Shown: in pieces, positions 1 through 7,497 of the stretch
Numbering within the stretch: position 1 is the stretch's first letter
Layout of the letters: each line of letters opens with the position of its first letter
Assembly: GCF_025128055.1 (NCBI RefSeq)
Contig: NZ_JAHLYS010000021.1
Coordinates: forward strand, 1 to 61,176
Direction: 5' to 3'
Origin: Synechococcus sp. CS-1329
GTDB lineage: Bacteria > Cyanobacteriota > Cyanobacteriia > PCC-6307 > Cyanobiaceae
Length of the DNA: 61,176 nt
Made by a program: the position numbers and the translations under genes
Notes under the pieces: generated by a model
What the model was told of the DNA's origin: nothing
Databases searched by the model: none
What the model saw: only the letters and a program-made list of their open reading frames with translations

Positions 1-50
1 GCCTTGCATTCCCAGCCGCGGCGTGCAGCGGCGGCAGAAACAGCCCTGGT

Positions 51-536
51 TCACGCGGGTGGAACTGCCGCCACTGCCAAACCCAACAGCGCAGCTGGCG
101 GTCGCATGACTGTCTCAATTGAGAAGTGTCGGGCAGTCAGCTGGTTCACACCCTCAAGAATCTGCTCCGCGATCCGGTGCTCCTCCAGCAGATGGCGAAA
201 GTTGAGAATCGTCGTCTCATCAGGGATCCGGCCGTCCATCGTCTCGATCCCTGCGAAGCGGCGGAAGCAGGGCGTATCGATCAGCATCTCCTCCATCAGT
301 GGATCTGAAAGCGTGAACCACTGCTGCAGCAGGTGGATCCGGAGCATCACCTCCAAAGGAATCGGCGGACGACCTCCTTTGCTGGAGGGCTTGTGATACA
401 CGGGCTTGATCAGGGCCAGAAACGCTTCCCAGGGAACCGTGATCTCCATCTCATCCAGGAAGCGCTGGCGACGCGTCCTCTTTCTGGCGTAGATCTGCTC
501 GTAGTCCGTGAAGCCCAGCTGGAGAGGGTCGGCCAT
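51..536 (-). pseudogene. Truncated IS5-like transposase (N-terminal fragment)
   Basis: The reading frame starts at ATG 536 (protein MADPLQLGF...) and has the typical N-terminal domain of IS5/IS1182-type transposases: the GGRPP segment, then LRIHLLQQW, then DTPCFRRFAG, then DETTILNFRHLLE, which holds the first acidic catalytic region. After the segment LEGVNQL (about residue 133) the frame runs into unrelated codons and stops at 51. The catalytic C-terminal half with the remaining acidic residues is missing, so no active enzyme is expected. An upstream in-frame GTG at 626 lies outside the probable terminal repeat and is not the real start. Confidence 0.75.
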
Positions 537-595
537 CCGTTCCAGTCTCAGTCTTGGATCTGGATTGATTTTAGCGGGTTTTTCAGGGGTTCCCC
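140..595 (-). mobile_element. Remnant of an IS5-family-like insertion sequence
   Basis: A decayed insertion element occupies the left edge. It comprises the 5' part of a transposase gene and, at 576-595, a probable terminal repeat that reads on the minus strand GGGGAACCCCTGAAAAACCC, about 40 bases before the transposase start. The matching second end is not visible, because homology to the transposase stops near base 140, after about 130 codons. I infer a truncated, immobile copy. The IS5-like call rests on the protein; the terminal repeat is judged by eye only. Confidence 0.6.
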
Positions 596-608
596 AGGAG
601 CGGGATGG

Positions 609-626
609 CATCACCATCACCATCAC
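609..626. repeat. Hexanucleotide repeat (CATCAC)x3
   Basis: Three perfect copies of CATCAC lie between the insertion-sequence end and the 3' end of the SDR gene. The SDR stop codon (complement of 623-625) falls inside the repeat, so the array may have arisen by slippage at the IS/gene junction. It is too short and has no spacers to be a CRISPR. Confidence 0.7.
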
Positions 627-1288
627 CAGGGCAACAGCTCACCGTTGGCATGCCAGAAGCTGCCTGAGGTTTCCAGGCTGAGGGCGTCGATGCGCTCCAG
701 CAGGCCCCGCACCGACTGCTCCGGCGTGATGCCGTTGGCGGTGAAGCCCGTCATGCGGGTGCTCACCAGGCCGGGATGAAGGATGGCCACGGCGATGCCC
801 CGCGGCTTGAGGTCCAGGGCCAGCGACTTGCCCGCCATGCACAGCGCCACCTTCGACATCCGGTAGCCATAGGAGCCGCCGGAGCTGTTATCGGCAATCG
901 AGCCCATGCGGCTGCTCATCAGGCTCACCTTGGAGCCGGGATGCAGATGATTCAGCAGGGCGCGGGTGAGCTGCAGCGGGGCCACGGCATTGACCTCGAA
1001 CTGGCGCAGCAGGCTCTGGCCGTCGAGCGTCTCGAGGCTCGTGGATTCATAGACACCGGCGTTATGGATCAGGCCGTCGATCGCCAGATCCCCCAGCCGC
1101 TCCACCAGGGAGGCGATCGCAGCGGCGGAGGTGATGTCCACCCCGGCTTCGATGCGCACCCCCAGCGCCTCCAGCTCCGCTGAGGCTGTGCGGCAGACCG
1201 CGACCACCTCATCGCCGCGGCCCTTCAGCTGCCGGCAATACTCGCCGCCGATGCCACGGTTGGCTCCGGTGATCAGGTGGGTGGCCAT
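623..1288 (-). CDS. Short-chain dehydrogenase/reductase (SDR) family oxidoreductase
   Basis: This 221-residue protein is a complete classical SDR. The Rossmann cofactor motif TGANRGIG is at residues 7-14, the NAG motif at 76-78, a serine-rich strand (LMSSRMGS) near 123-130, and the catalytic Tyr142-x3-Lys146 pair follows. The length and the TGANRGIG start are like the CsgA/C-factor branch of carbonyl reductases. The substrate cannot be told from sequence; NAD(P)H-dependent cytoplasmic oxidoreduction is expected. I chose ATG 1288, because it places the cofactor motif at the very N-terminus; a longer frame to 1483 adds only low-complexity residues. Confidence 0.85.
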   Translation of the reverse strand: MATHLITGANRGIGGEYCRQLKGRGDEVVAVCRTASAELEALGVRIEAGVDITSAAAIASLVERLGDLAIDGLIHNAGVYESTSLETLDGQSLLRQFEVNAVAPLQLTRALLNHLHPGSKVSLMSSRMGSIADNSSGGSYGYRMSKVALCMAGKSLALDLKPRGIAVAILHPGLVSTRMTGFTANGITPEQSVRGLLERIDALSLETSGSFWHANGELLPW

Positions 1289-1353
1289 GGTGCAAACGCG
1301 CAGTGGGGTCTGGTGGCTGGATCGTATGGGGTGGGCCCGCCATGGCGATGGCC

Positions 1354-2094
1354 TCAGGCCATCAGCAACTGGTAGGCGGCATGGATGCGGCGGAAGTCGT
1401 CCACGGCTCCGCCCTGATCGGGATGGTGGGTTTTCACCAGGCGGCGGTGCGCCCGCTTGATCGCCTCGCGGGAGGCCCCCCACTCCAGCCCCAGCAGCGC
1501 CAGGGCGGCGGCCCGTTCGGGGTCGGGGCTGTCCTCGGCCGGCGGCGGCGGAGCAGTGGCCTGCTCAAGGGTGGCGATGCGCTCCAGCAGATCGTCGACC
1601 ACCCGCAGGGGCGACGCTGAGAGCCATTCGGGCGCGCGCACGCCGTGGATGGCGAAGGCCAGCCGCACCGCCAGGCGGGGTTTGGTCTGGGGGCCGCGCA
1701 GGGCCTGGCGCAGGGAACGGCCCAGGCCGGGCTGGCGGCGATCCAGCTCCTCCTCCAGCTGGGCACGCGGATCGCTCCACTGGCTGCGCAGGTGCTCCTG
1801 CAGGCCGCGCAGGCCGTTGAACACCAGCCTGTCCCCCAGCCGCGCCGAGGCCCCCACCCGCAGCTCCCGCCAGCGGGGATGACGGGCGAGCGCCTCGCCC
1901 CAGAGCCGCACCTGCTCGGCGCTGAGCGTGCCCCTGACAGCAGGCTCGGGGGTCTGCCGGCGGAAGAGCTGCTGACGCAACAGGATCACCTCCCGCCGCA
2001 GGGCTTCGTTCTCGGCGAGCAGGGCATCGATGTTGGCGGTGACCTGGGTGCCCCGGGCGGGGCCGCGGGCCCAGCTGCGCGGATCAAACCCCAT
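1354..2094 (-). CDS. Protein with a C-terminal J domain
   Basis: The protein has 246 residues. Residues about 20-48 look like a short coiled coil (LLAENEALRREVILLRQQL). The middle is an Arg/Leu-rich region of unknown fold, and the last 50 residues form a J domain with the signature HPD at about 224-226. J domains recruit and stimulate Hsp70 ATPase; the usual DnaJ G/F and zinc regions are missing, and the J domain sits at the C-terminus rather than the N-terminus. I infer a specialised cyanobacterial co-chaperone. The client protein is unknown. Confidence 0.75.
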   Translation of the reverse strand: MGFDPRSWARGPARGTQVTANIDALLAENEALRREVILLRQQLFRRQTPEPAVRGTLSAEQVRLWGEALARHPRWRELRVGASARLGDRLVFNGLRGLQEHLRSQWSDPRAQLEEELDRRQPGLGRSLRQALRGPQTKPRLAVRLAFAIHGVRAPEWLSASPLRVVDDLLERIATLEQATAPPPPAEDSPDPERAAALALLGLEWGASREAIKRAHRRLVKTHHPDQGGAVDDFRRIHAAYQLLMA

Positions 2095-2121
2095 GCTCAG
2101 GACGACAGATCAGGCCCAGAT

Positions 2122-2370
2122 CTAAAACACCTGATGGCGGCGCACCTGGACCCGAGGCTCCAGCTTGAGATCTTTGTTGTGCAGATCCATGCCCCGCACG
2201 GCCGCCACTTCACCCTGGATGCCCTGGGCCGCCAGCTGTTCCACCAACTGTTTGATCAATTCATCTTCCACCCTGTTCTGATCAAAACCGCTGGGGGTGA
2301 GATCCGCCAGGAAGCGACCGATGCGCGAGGCCACCACCGAAGAAGAGTTCGCGACCTTGATCACAATCAT
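2122..2370 (-). CDS. Small conserved cyanobacterial protein of unknown function
   Basis: This is an 82-residue soluble protein with a mixed alpha/beta pattern (MIVIKVANSSSVVASRIGRF... then a long amphipathic helix EDELIKQLVEQLAAQG). I do not recognise a characterised family. ATG 2370 was chosen since the strand IVIKVANS begins there; the frame is open to 2442, so a 106-residue form is possible. It lies 27 bases downstream of the J-domain gene start on the same strand but is transcribed towards it, so the two could be co-transcribed, this gene first. Confidence 0.55.
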   Translation of the reverse strand: MIVIKVANSSSVVASRIGRFLADLTPSGFDQNRVEDELIKQLVEQLAAQGIQGEVAAVRGMDLHNKDLKLEPRVQVRRHQVF

Positions 2371-2500
2371 CACCGGAGCAGCATCGATCGAGCAGAATTG
2401 TATCGCAAATGGCGCGGAGCTGCGCTCAAAGAATGCCGTCAATCCTATTCAATCGCTGAAGATTGTTGATCTTCATTGAAACGAATTGGCATGGGCAGTA

Positions 2501-3247
2501 TCAACCGTAGGTGGAGATGGTGGAGAGGCGCTGGAAGGAGGGGTCAGCCATGCCATCCACCCGAAATGACGACCAGGTGACGCTGGGGGCTGGATCTTCG
2601 GCCTGGCGAGGGAACTCGATGCGGCGACGCTGATAGGTCAGCCCGACGCAACTGAGATCGTCGTCATCGGCCATCAGCGACCAGAGCAGACGCAGATCAC
2701 CCCGGTCATAGGACCAGGGCTGGTTCACCGACATTGGCTCCGCCAGGACACCGGCCCCGAAGCGAACCGCACAGGACCGCTCAGAAGCCAGGTAACGACC
2801 GTCTTCGGTGGGATAGAACCAGCAGGTTTCGTTGCTCAGCTGCTGGAGAGGCACCGCATCAAGCCAGCGGAAGCCAAGGGGTGTATCGCTGCTGGGATCA
2901 GCGTCGCTGAAATCGAGCAGGTGGACGTGCAACCACAGGCGAGCGGCATCAAACCGGGGAATCACGGCATCGCAGAGCAACCGTTCCCGAGTGGGACCGC
3001 TGTTGGGTTCATGGGTGAATGGATCAAGGCCATCGGCTGTGGCCTGTCCATGACGCACCAGATCGTCGAGGCTGCCAGCCCATTGCTGGGGGCAGCGCAG
3101 GATGCAGAGAGCGCGAGCATCACTCAGGCAGCTCTGATGATCGGCGATCACCTGATCCCAGCCTCTGGGCTCCTCCCCGTCGGGGGGAGGAGCGAGGCTG
3201 AAGGTGAACGCCAGCTTGGAGGTCATGGCCGGAGTTGAAGCCGTCAT
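2501..3247 (-). CDS. Hypothetical protein, soluble, 248 residues
   Basis: I do not recognise the family. The protein is acidic, without signal peptide or membrane segments, and contains many Trp residues and aromatic/acidic patches (for example LMADDDDLS near residue 190). It could start at ATG 3247 or, 7 codons later, at ATG 3226; neither has a clear Shine-Dalgarno sequence. The Hli gene lies 33 bases upstream on the same strand, so the two may share a transcript. That neighbour suggests, but does not show, a link with light stress. Confidence 0.6.
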   Translation of the reverse strand: MTASTPAMTSKLAFTFSLAPPPDGEEPRGWDQVIADHQSCLSDARALCILRCPQQWAGSLDDLVRHGQATADGLDPFTHEPNSGPTRERLLCDAVIPRFDAARLWLHVHLLDFSDADPSSDTPLGFRWLDAVPLQQLSNETCWFYPTEDGRYLASERSCAVRFGAGVLAEPMSVNQPWSYDRGDLRLLWSLMADDDDLSCVGLTYQRRRIEFPRQAEDPAPSVTWSSFRVDGMADPSFQRLSTISTYG

Positions 3248-3279
3248 GACGGTGACATTGTCGCTGGTGGAAACGGGGA

Positions 3280-3426
3280 TCAGCCCAGGCCCACCTGGCC
3301 GAGGATGCCCTGGCCGGTGAGGAGCTCGGTGGCGAGACCGATCACGAAACCGAGCATGGCCAGGCGGCCATTCCAGGTTTCAGCGAAGGCAACGAAACCG
3401 AAGCGGGTGGTGGTGGAGTCAGCCAT
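3280..3426 (-). CDS. hli: High light-inducible protein (Hli/Scp)
   Basis: This is a 48-residue protein, with the single-helix chlorophyll a/b-binding-like motif ETWNGRLAMLGF at residues 16-27 followed by a hydrophobic stretch (VIGLATELLTG). The Glu, Asn and Arg of the ExxNGR motif are the chlorophyll ligands and ion-pair residues of the family. Hli proteins sit in the thylakoid membrane and protect photosystems and assembly intermediates in strong light. The start is ATG 3426. The upstream 80 bases contain no obvious paired HLR1 element, although NblS, which controls hli genes in other cyanobacteria, is encoded in this window. Confidence 0.88.
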   Translation of the reverse strand: MADSTTTRFGFVAFAETWNGRLAMLGFVIGLATELLTGQGILGQVGLG

Positions 3427-3510
3427 GGGTGGAGAGCGAGGTGCTTTGCGAAGCGTAACACGAACCTTTGAGCATTGTTAAGAGGACGCGGGGGATTGGC
3501 CCTGCCGTGC

Positions 3511-3789
3511 TCAGGCCTCGGCACTGCTGCCCGTATCCCGGCTCACGTCCACGCCGAAGGGGGCAAACAGAAAGACCATCTCGCCCAGGCGCTCCTGGTG
3601 CCCGTCGAGGGCGAACACCCCACCGGAGACGAAATCCGCCGAGCGCTGGGCCTCCTCCGGTGGCATCGAGCCGAAGTTGAGCACCACGGTCTTGCGCTCG
3701 CGCACCGCCTGGACCGCCTGCAGCACGTCCTCGAAGCGGCGCGGTTCCATCAGAACGACTTCAGAAGGCAAGTCGGAAAACCGGTCCAT
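3511..3789 (-). CDS. Short SepF-like (DUF552) protein
   Basis: The 92 residues match the C-terminal SepF domain: VVLMEPRRFEDV, then AVRERKTVVLNFGSM, then ADFVSGGVFALDGHQERLGE, and MVFLFAP. SepF normally anchors FtsZ to the membrane through an N-terminal amphipathic helix followed by a long linker. Here that helix and linker are absent, because the domain begins about 10 residues after ATG 3789. So this is either a stand-alone paralogue or a non-anchored partner of a full SepF elsewhere. The start is 4 bases after the PAP/fibrillin stop, which suggests one operon and translational coupling. Confidence 0.72.
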   Translation of the reverse strand: MDRFSDLPSEVVLMEPRRFEDVLQAVQAVRERKTVVLNFGSMPPEEAQRSADFVSGGVFALDGHQERLGEMVFLFAPFGVDVSRDTGSSAEA

Positions 3790-3793
3790 GCCA

Positions 3794-4369
3794 TCAAGGT
3801 GCCATGGGCGGCCCAGCGGCGCCAACCGCCTCAGCCTGGGCCAGCAGGTCATCGCAGCGCAGTTCCCCTCGCCGGCGCAGGGCAAAAAGGGTGCCGGCCT
3901 GTCCCCGGCAGACCCGCAGCTCCTGATCCAGAACGGTGATATCCAGCCAGGCCGGGTAGCTCTGGTTCACCTGCCGCATCAGGCGCGGCTGAACCGATCC
4001 CAGGGCAGGGCCGATCCAGCCACCACGCTCGAAGCTCACCGACACCCGCTGGGGACCTTCCACTGCGATCCGTGCCAGCACGGCGATGCCCCCCAGGCCC
4101 GAGAAGGCGCCGCTGGGTCGCAGCAGGTTCATGGCCCGGCCACGGGAAGGGGCCAGCACCTGAAGGTTCTCGAGCCACGGGGCCACCCGCAGGTAGGGAG
4201 CCCGGCTGCTGCTCCAGCGCAGTTCCCACACCCCCTCCAGGAGCTCCGGACGGGCCTGGAGATCAGCGGGAGCCTCCCGCTCGAGTGATTCGATCAGGGA
4301 GCGGATCCGCTGGTCGCCGAGCGCGGCGGGGTGGCGCAACCCTTCGAGCAGCTGGTCGCGAGCAGTCAT
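3794..4369 (-). CDS. PAP/fibrillin-family (plastid lipid-associated) protein
   Basis: The 191-residue protein has the fibrillin/PAP lipocalin-like pattern: an N-terminal helical section, the GVWELRWSSS strand (residues about 46-55), a central beta-rich region with VSFERGGWIGP, and a C-terminal strand LDITVLDQELRVCRGQAGTLFAL. Fibrillins associate with thylakoids and plastoglobule-like lipid bodies and take part in photoprotection. There is no signal peptide. The gene is the first of a pair with the short SepF-like gene. Confidence 0.75.
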   Translation of the reverse strand: MTARDQLLEGLRHPAALGDQRIRSLIESLEREAPADLQARPELLEGVWELRWSSSRAPYLRVAPWLENLQVLAPSRGRAMNLLRPSGAFSGLGGIAVLARIAVEGPQRVSVSFERGGWIGPALGSVQPRLMRQVNQSYPAWLDITVLDQELRVCRGQAGTLFALRRRGELRCDDLLAQAEAVGAAGPPMAP

Positions 4370-4498
4370 GGCAGCAGCAAAGGAGTGAATTGAACTCTGG
4401 GGCCGGGGACGTGTGTAGAGTGAAGGTTGATTTTTCGATCACTGGTGAGAGCAACACTTCCAGCCGTCGACGGATCCGTTCAAGTTATTTAAAGTTAC

Positions 4499-4861
4499 AT
4501 GACAATCTACGTAGGCAACCTCTCGTTCGATGCCGAGCAAGAGGATCTCCGTGACCTTTTCAGTCAGTACGGAGAAGTACGCCAGTGCAGCCTGCCCCTT
4601 GATCGGGAAACTGGACGCAAGCGCGGTTTCGCTTTTGTGGAACTCGCCAATGATGCCGAGGAGCAGAAGGCCATCGACGATCTTCAGAACGTCGAATGGA
4701 TGAACCGCATGATCCGTGTCAACAAAGCTGAGCCCCGTGGCGGCGGCGGTGGTGGCGGCGGCAACCGCGGCGGTGGCGGCGGTGGCGGCGGCTACGGCGG
4801 CGGTGGCGGTGGTGGTGGCGGCTACGGCGGCGGTGGCGGCGGTGGCCGCAGCCGTTACTGA
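4499..4861 (+). CDS. rbp: Glycine-rich RRM RNA-binding protein
   Basis: The 120-residue protein has one RRM at residues 1-79 with RNP2 (IYVGNL, 3-8) and RNP1 (KRGFAFVEL, about 41-49). A Gly-rich tail of about 40 residues follows, with two GGY units and ending RSRY. Cyanobacterial Rbp proteins are often cold-induced and act in mRNA handling or localisation; the Gly-rich tail is typical of the cold-induced class. The 120-base leader upstream is relatively AT-rich near the start (GTTATTTAAAGTTAC). A hairpin and a strong intrinsic terminator follow the stop codon. Confidence 0.9.
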   Translation: MTIYVGNLSFDAEQEDLRDLFSQYGEVRQCSLPLDRETGRKRGFAFVELANDAEEQKAIDDLQNVEWMNRMIRVNKAEPRGGGGGGGGNRGGGGGGGGYGGGGGGGGGYGGGGGGGRSRY

Positions 4862-4876
4862 GCTCCAAGCCAACTT

Positions 4877-4912
4877 CAGGCTTCAGATCAGGTTTGCCTG
4901 AGTGAAGCCCTG
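4877..4912 (+). promoter_or_regulatory. Imperfect stem-loop in the 3' UTR of the RRM gene
   Basis: CAGGCTTCA and TCAGG on the left pair with CCTGA and TGAAGCCCTG on the right, giving a long stem with one bulge and a 4-base loop (TTTG). It sits 15 bases after the rbp stop and just before the terminator. It has no T-run of its own, so it is more likely a 3' mRNA stabiliser or protein-binding site than a second terminator. Confidence 0.6.
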
Positions 4913-4917
4913 AGATC

Positions 4918-4941
4918 AACCCCGCTTCGGCGGGGTTTTTT
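4918..4941 (+). terminator. Rho-independent terminator of the RRM gene
   Basis: A perfect 8-bp stem, AACCCCGC/GCGGGGTT, is closed by a TTCG tetraloop, and the right arm runs directly into a T-run (six T from 4936). This is a textbook intrinsic terminator for the plus-strand rbp transcript. Confidence 0.92.
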
Positions 4942-4944
4942 GTT

Positions 4945-4979
4945 GCTGGGCGCCCGAGCCCTCAGGCCGGGCGCCCAGC
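4945..4979. repeat. Perfect 12-bp inverted repeat between rbp and abrB
   Basis: GCTGGGCGCCCG (4945-4956) is exactly complementary to CGGGCGCCCAGC (4968-4979), with an 11-base loop. It lies between convergent genes. Neither strand has a T-run directly after it, so it is not a canonical terminator, but it would form a very stable RNA hairpin at the 3' end of the abrB message. Confidence 0.8.
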
Positions 4980-5003
4980 GGCTTCAGCCGAGCGGAGAAA
5001 GAA

Positions 5004-5396
5004 TCACTCCTCTCCTTCGTCCTCAGCACCCACAGGCACGAGGCGAATCTGCTTGCGGCCGATTTTCAGCTCGAACTCATCGCCGGGCTTGAGGTCAAGC
5101 AGAGCTGTGTAGGCCTTGCCCACCAGCAGATTGCCGTTGCCTTGAACCGTGGCGATGTAGCTGAGCTTGCGGCCACCTTTGCCGGCGGCCTGACCGCCAC
5201 CTGTGGAGCCGAGGTTGACACCCTTGGCTTCCAGGAGAGCTTCATAGAACGCTGTGAAATTCAATCGCTCACTGCCGTCCTTCTTGGTGCTGACATAGCC
5301 AGCTGAGCGCACCAGCTCTGATTTGCTTACCTCGCCCAGCTCCTTGACCTTCGCGAGCAGATCCGCACCCGTCAACATGGAATTTTTTGAGAACAT
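5004..5396 (-). CDS. cyAbrB-type transcriptional regulator
   Basis: The protein has a helical N-terminal region (MLTGADLLAKVKELG, then SKSELVRSAGYVS), the conserved FYEALLEAKGVNLG stretch and a C-terminal AbrB-like beta domain (SYIATVQGNGNLLVGKAY... PGDEFELKIGRKQIRLV). This layout, with the DNA-binding part at the C-terminus, defines the cyanobacterial AbrB family, which controls nitrogen, carbon and redox genes. I start it at ATG 5396 (MFSKNSMLTG, 130 residues) to match family length. ATG 5408 or TTG 5444 are alternatives; none has a good ribosome-binding site. Confidence 0.85.
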   Translation of the reverse strand: MFSKNSMLTGADLLAKVKELGEVSKSELVRSAGYVSTKKDGSERLNFTAFYEALLEAKGVNLGSTGGGQAAGKGGRKLSYIATVQGNGNLLVGKAYTALLDLKPGDEFELKIGRKQIRLVPVGAEDEGEE

Positions 5397-5588
5397 CAAG
5401 GCCAACATACTGAATGACGTGGGTTCGTCGAGGTTGACCGACAAACCAACCCAGCCTGGCCAGTTCAGATCCAGCGAAGATCTCCTCCGTCGCCCATTCC
5501 CTGTCAGGACATCCTGATGGCGGTCAGGTCAGTCGTAGCCCCGAAGTTTCAGGACCCTCTCTGCACTGACGAGACCCATGCGATCGCT

Positions 5589-7055
5589 TCAGTGAGAATG
5601 GCTGCGGCGCGGACGCTGGCAGCAGATGCCAACGGCTCCCCCCAGCAGAATCATCAGGATCAGGGGTGCTTCACGCCAGATTTGATAGGTCGTGGGGCGC
5701 TTCAGCCGCTCCAGTTCGAACACCCCAAGCTGCGGGCGCCCAGGAGGCAGGGCAGATCGAACCACACCCTGGCTGTCGATCACCAGGCTGGGTCCTGTAT
5801 TGGCGCTGCTCACCAACCAGCGCCCCACTTCAATCGCCCGCAGCTGGGCCAGGGCCGTGAATTGATGCTGTAGCAGAGCTGGATAGGGATCGAGATTGGC
5901 GCTGGCCAACAACCAGCTCGCTCCCGCCGCACTGGCCTGGCGCAGGCCCTCACCACTGGCCAGTTCGTAGCAGATCGCCACCGCCGGATCCGGACCGTTG
6001 CGTCGCAGCAGCCGCGAAGGTGAACCCGGCTCCACGCCGCCCACGGCCGAGAGTCCGCCCCAGCGCCAGAGACGTGCCAGGGGCACCCATTCGCCCAGGG
6101 GCACCAACCGGGCTTTATCCACCCAACCGGTGGCCTCGTTCGCACCGGACTCGAAGCGCAGCACACTGCTGCGCAACTCCTCCCCCTCCAGGCGGAAGCC
6201 GCCACTGAGCACCTCCGCTTCGGCCTCGGGCATGGCCTGCCCCAGCACCAGCGTTCCCTCCGGCTGCAGCAGGGGCACCCCCAGGGCAGCCGCCTGCTGG
6301 CGGGCCCGGGCGATCTGTCGCAGCAGGTCCCGTTGACGCCCGGGCTCGAACTTCTCGCGGGTGGGCACTGCCGGTTGCAGCACCAGCACCCGCAGGGCCT
6401 CGCCGCGCTCGGCTCGCTCCGGCCGCAGCTGGCTCCAGCCCAGGCCATGGCTGAACAGCAGCAGCGCCACCAGGCCCAGTCCCCATCCACGCCGACTGGC
6501 CGCCGGGGCCACCAGGGTGCGCCAGAAGCCCCAGCCGATCAGCAGTTGAACGGCCGCCACCAGACCGGATCCACCCACCGCCGCCAGCCCGGCCAGGGGA
6601 CGGTCGGCGGGCAGGGGGGACGTACCCAGGCCAATCCAGAACAGGGGACCGGCCGCCAACAGCCCCTCCGCCAGGCCCCAGAGCCCCGAAGCCAGCAGTG
6701 CCGTGGCCAGGCGGCGGGGGTCGAGGCGGCACACCAGCCAGCCCCAGCCGGCCACCAGCAGCCCCGCCACCACCCCACAGGCCAGCCAGATCGCCAGGCA
6801 GATCGGCAGGCTCAGGGGGCCCGGGACGCCGATCCAGTCGAGGGGGTGCAGCCAGAGCAGCCAGCGATGGCTCACCAGCACCGCAGCGCCTCCCCACAGG
6901 CCGGCGGCAAGAGGGGAGGCGCCCCAGAGGGGGATCAGGGCCAGCCAAAGCAGGGGAGGTAGTCCCAACGGCGCCAGGGAAAGACCCGCCAGGGCACCCG
7001 CCAGGGCGGTGATCACCCTGAAGCGCCGGTCATCTCCCATGGCCTGCGCCGGCAT
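5589..7055 (-). CDS. lnt: Apolipoprotein N-acyltransferase
   Basis: This 488-residue inner-membrane enzyme transfers the third acyl chain to the N-terminal cysteine of lipoproteins. The first 200 residues are a set of hydrophobic helices. The carbon-nitrogen hydrolase domain follows, with the catalytic triad visible as Glu in LLQPEGTLVL, Lys in KARLVPLGEW and Cys in AICYELASGEG. A last hydrophobic helix (LILMILLGGAVGICC) ends the protein. ATG 7055 is used; a second ATG lies 5 codons later (7040). It faces away from the phasin-like gene. Confidence 0.9.
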   Translation of the reverse strand: MPAQAMGDDRRFRVITALAGALAGLSLAPLGLPPLLWLALIPLWGASPLAAGLWGGAAVLVSHRWLLWLHPLDWIGVPGPLSLPICLAIWLACGVVAGLLVAGWGWLVCRLDPRRLATALLASGLWGLAEGLLAAGPLFWIGLGTSPLPADRPLAGLAAVGGSGLVAAVQLLIGWGFWRTLVAPAASRRGWGLGLVALLLFSHGLGWSQLRPERAERGEALRVLVLQPAVPTREKFEPGRQRDLLRQIARARQQAAALGVPLLQPEGTLVLGQAMPEAEAEVLSGGFRLEGEELRSSVLRFESGANEATGWVDKARLVPLGEWVPLARLWRWGGLSAVGGVEPGSPSRLLRRNGPDPAVAICYELASGEGLRQASAAGASWLLASANLDPYPALLQHQFTALAQLRAIEVGRWLVSSANTGPSLVIDSQGVVRSALPPGRPQLGVFELERLKRPTTYQIWREAPLILMILLGGAVGICCQRPRRSHSH

Positions 7056-7090
7056 GCAACGACATCATCTGATGGTCAGCGCTTGCCGCC

Positions 7091-7432
7091 ATGGACCGGG
7101 ACAATCTGCTCCAGCAACTGATCCTGCGTGGGCTGGGCACCAGTTCCCTGGTGGCCGACCGCCTGCGCAACGTCACCCAGGCCTGGGTCAGGAGTGGCCG
7201 CCTGGATCCCGGCGAAGCTTCGGTGCTCGTCGACGACGTGATGCGCTCGCTGCGCGGGGAGAACCCCGAGCTGGAAAAGCAGGCCGAGCGCACCATGGAG
7301 CGCAACATCGACCATTTCCTCCAGGACTTCGGCCTGGCCCGCCAGCGCGAGGTGGATGAGCTGCGAGGCCGCATCGACCGGCTGGAGCAGCTCCTGCGCA
7401 GCCGGCGTGAGGCGGCTGAGGTGCCCGACTGA
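7091..7432 (+). CDS. Phasin-like small helical protein
   Basis: The protein has 113 residues, nearly all helical, with a C-terminal coiled coil ([20 protein letters not shown]). This layout is like the phasin / polyhydroxyalkanoate granule-associated family that is widespread in cyanobacteria, including species without polyester synthesis. No catalytic residues or membrane segments are present. The exact function in picocyanobacteria is unknown. It is followed by the FKBP gene after 65 bases. Confidence 0.6.
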   Translation: MDRDNLLQQLILRGLGTSSLVADRLRNVTQAWVRSGRLDPGEASVLVDDVMRSLRGENPELEKQAERTMERNIDHFLQDFGLARQREVDELRGRIDRLEQLLRSRREAAEVPD

Positions 7433-7497
7433 AACGGCCTCCGGCGCTGGCAGAATCTGCTCCAGCTCGTTCCGGCCCGGCCGCCCTCCTCCAACCC

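Noticed and set aside
609-626. CATCAC repeats as a CRISPR or His-tag-like coding repeat
   Set aside because: Only three short units, no spacers, no cas genes, and they include the stop codon of the SDR gene.
1347-1363. Dyad GATGGCC-TCA-GGCCATC at the end of the J-domain gene as terminator
   Set aside because: The loop is only 3 bases, it contains the stop codon, and no T-run follows on the minus strand.
4945-4979. Terminator for the cyAbrB gene
   Set aside because: The hairpin is perfect, but on the minus strand it is followed by an A-run, not a T-run.
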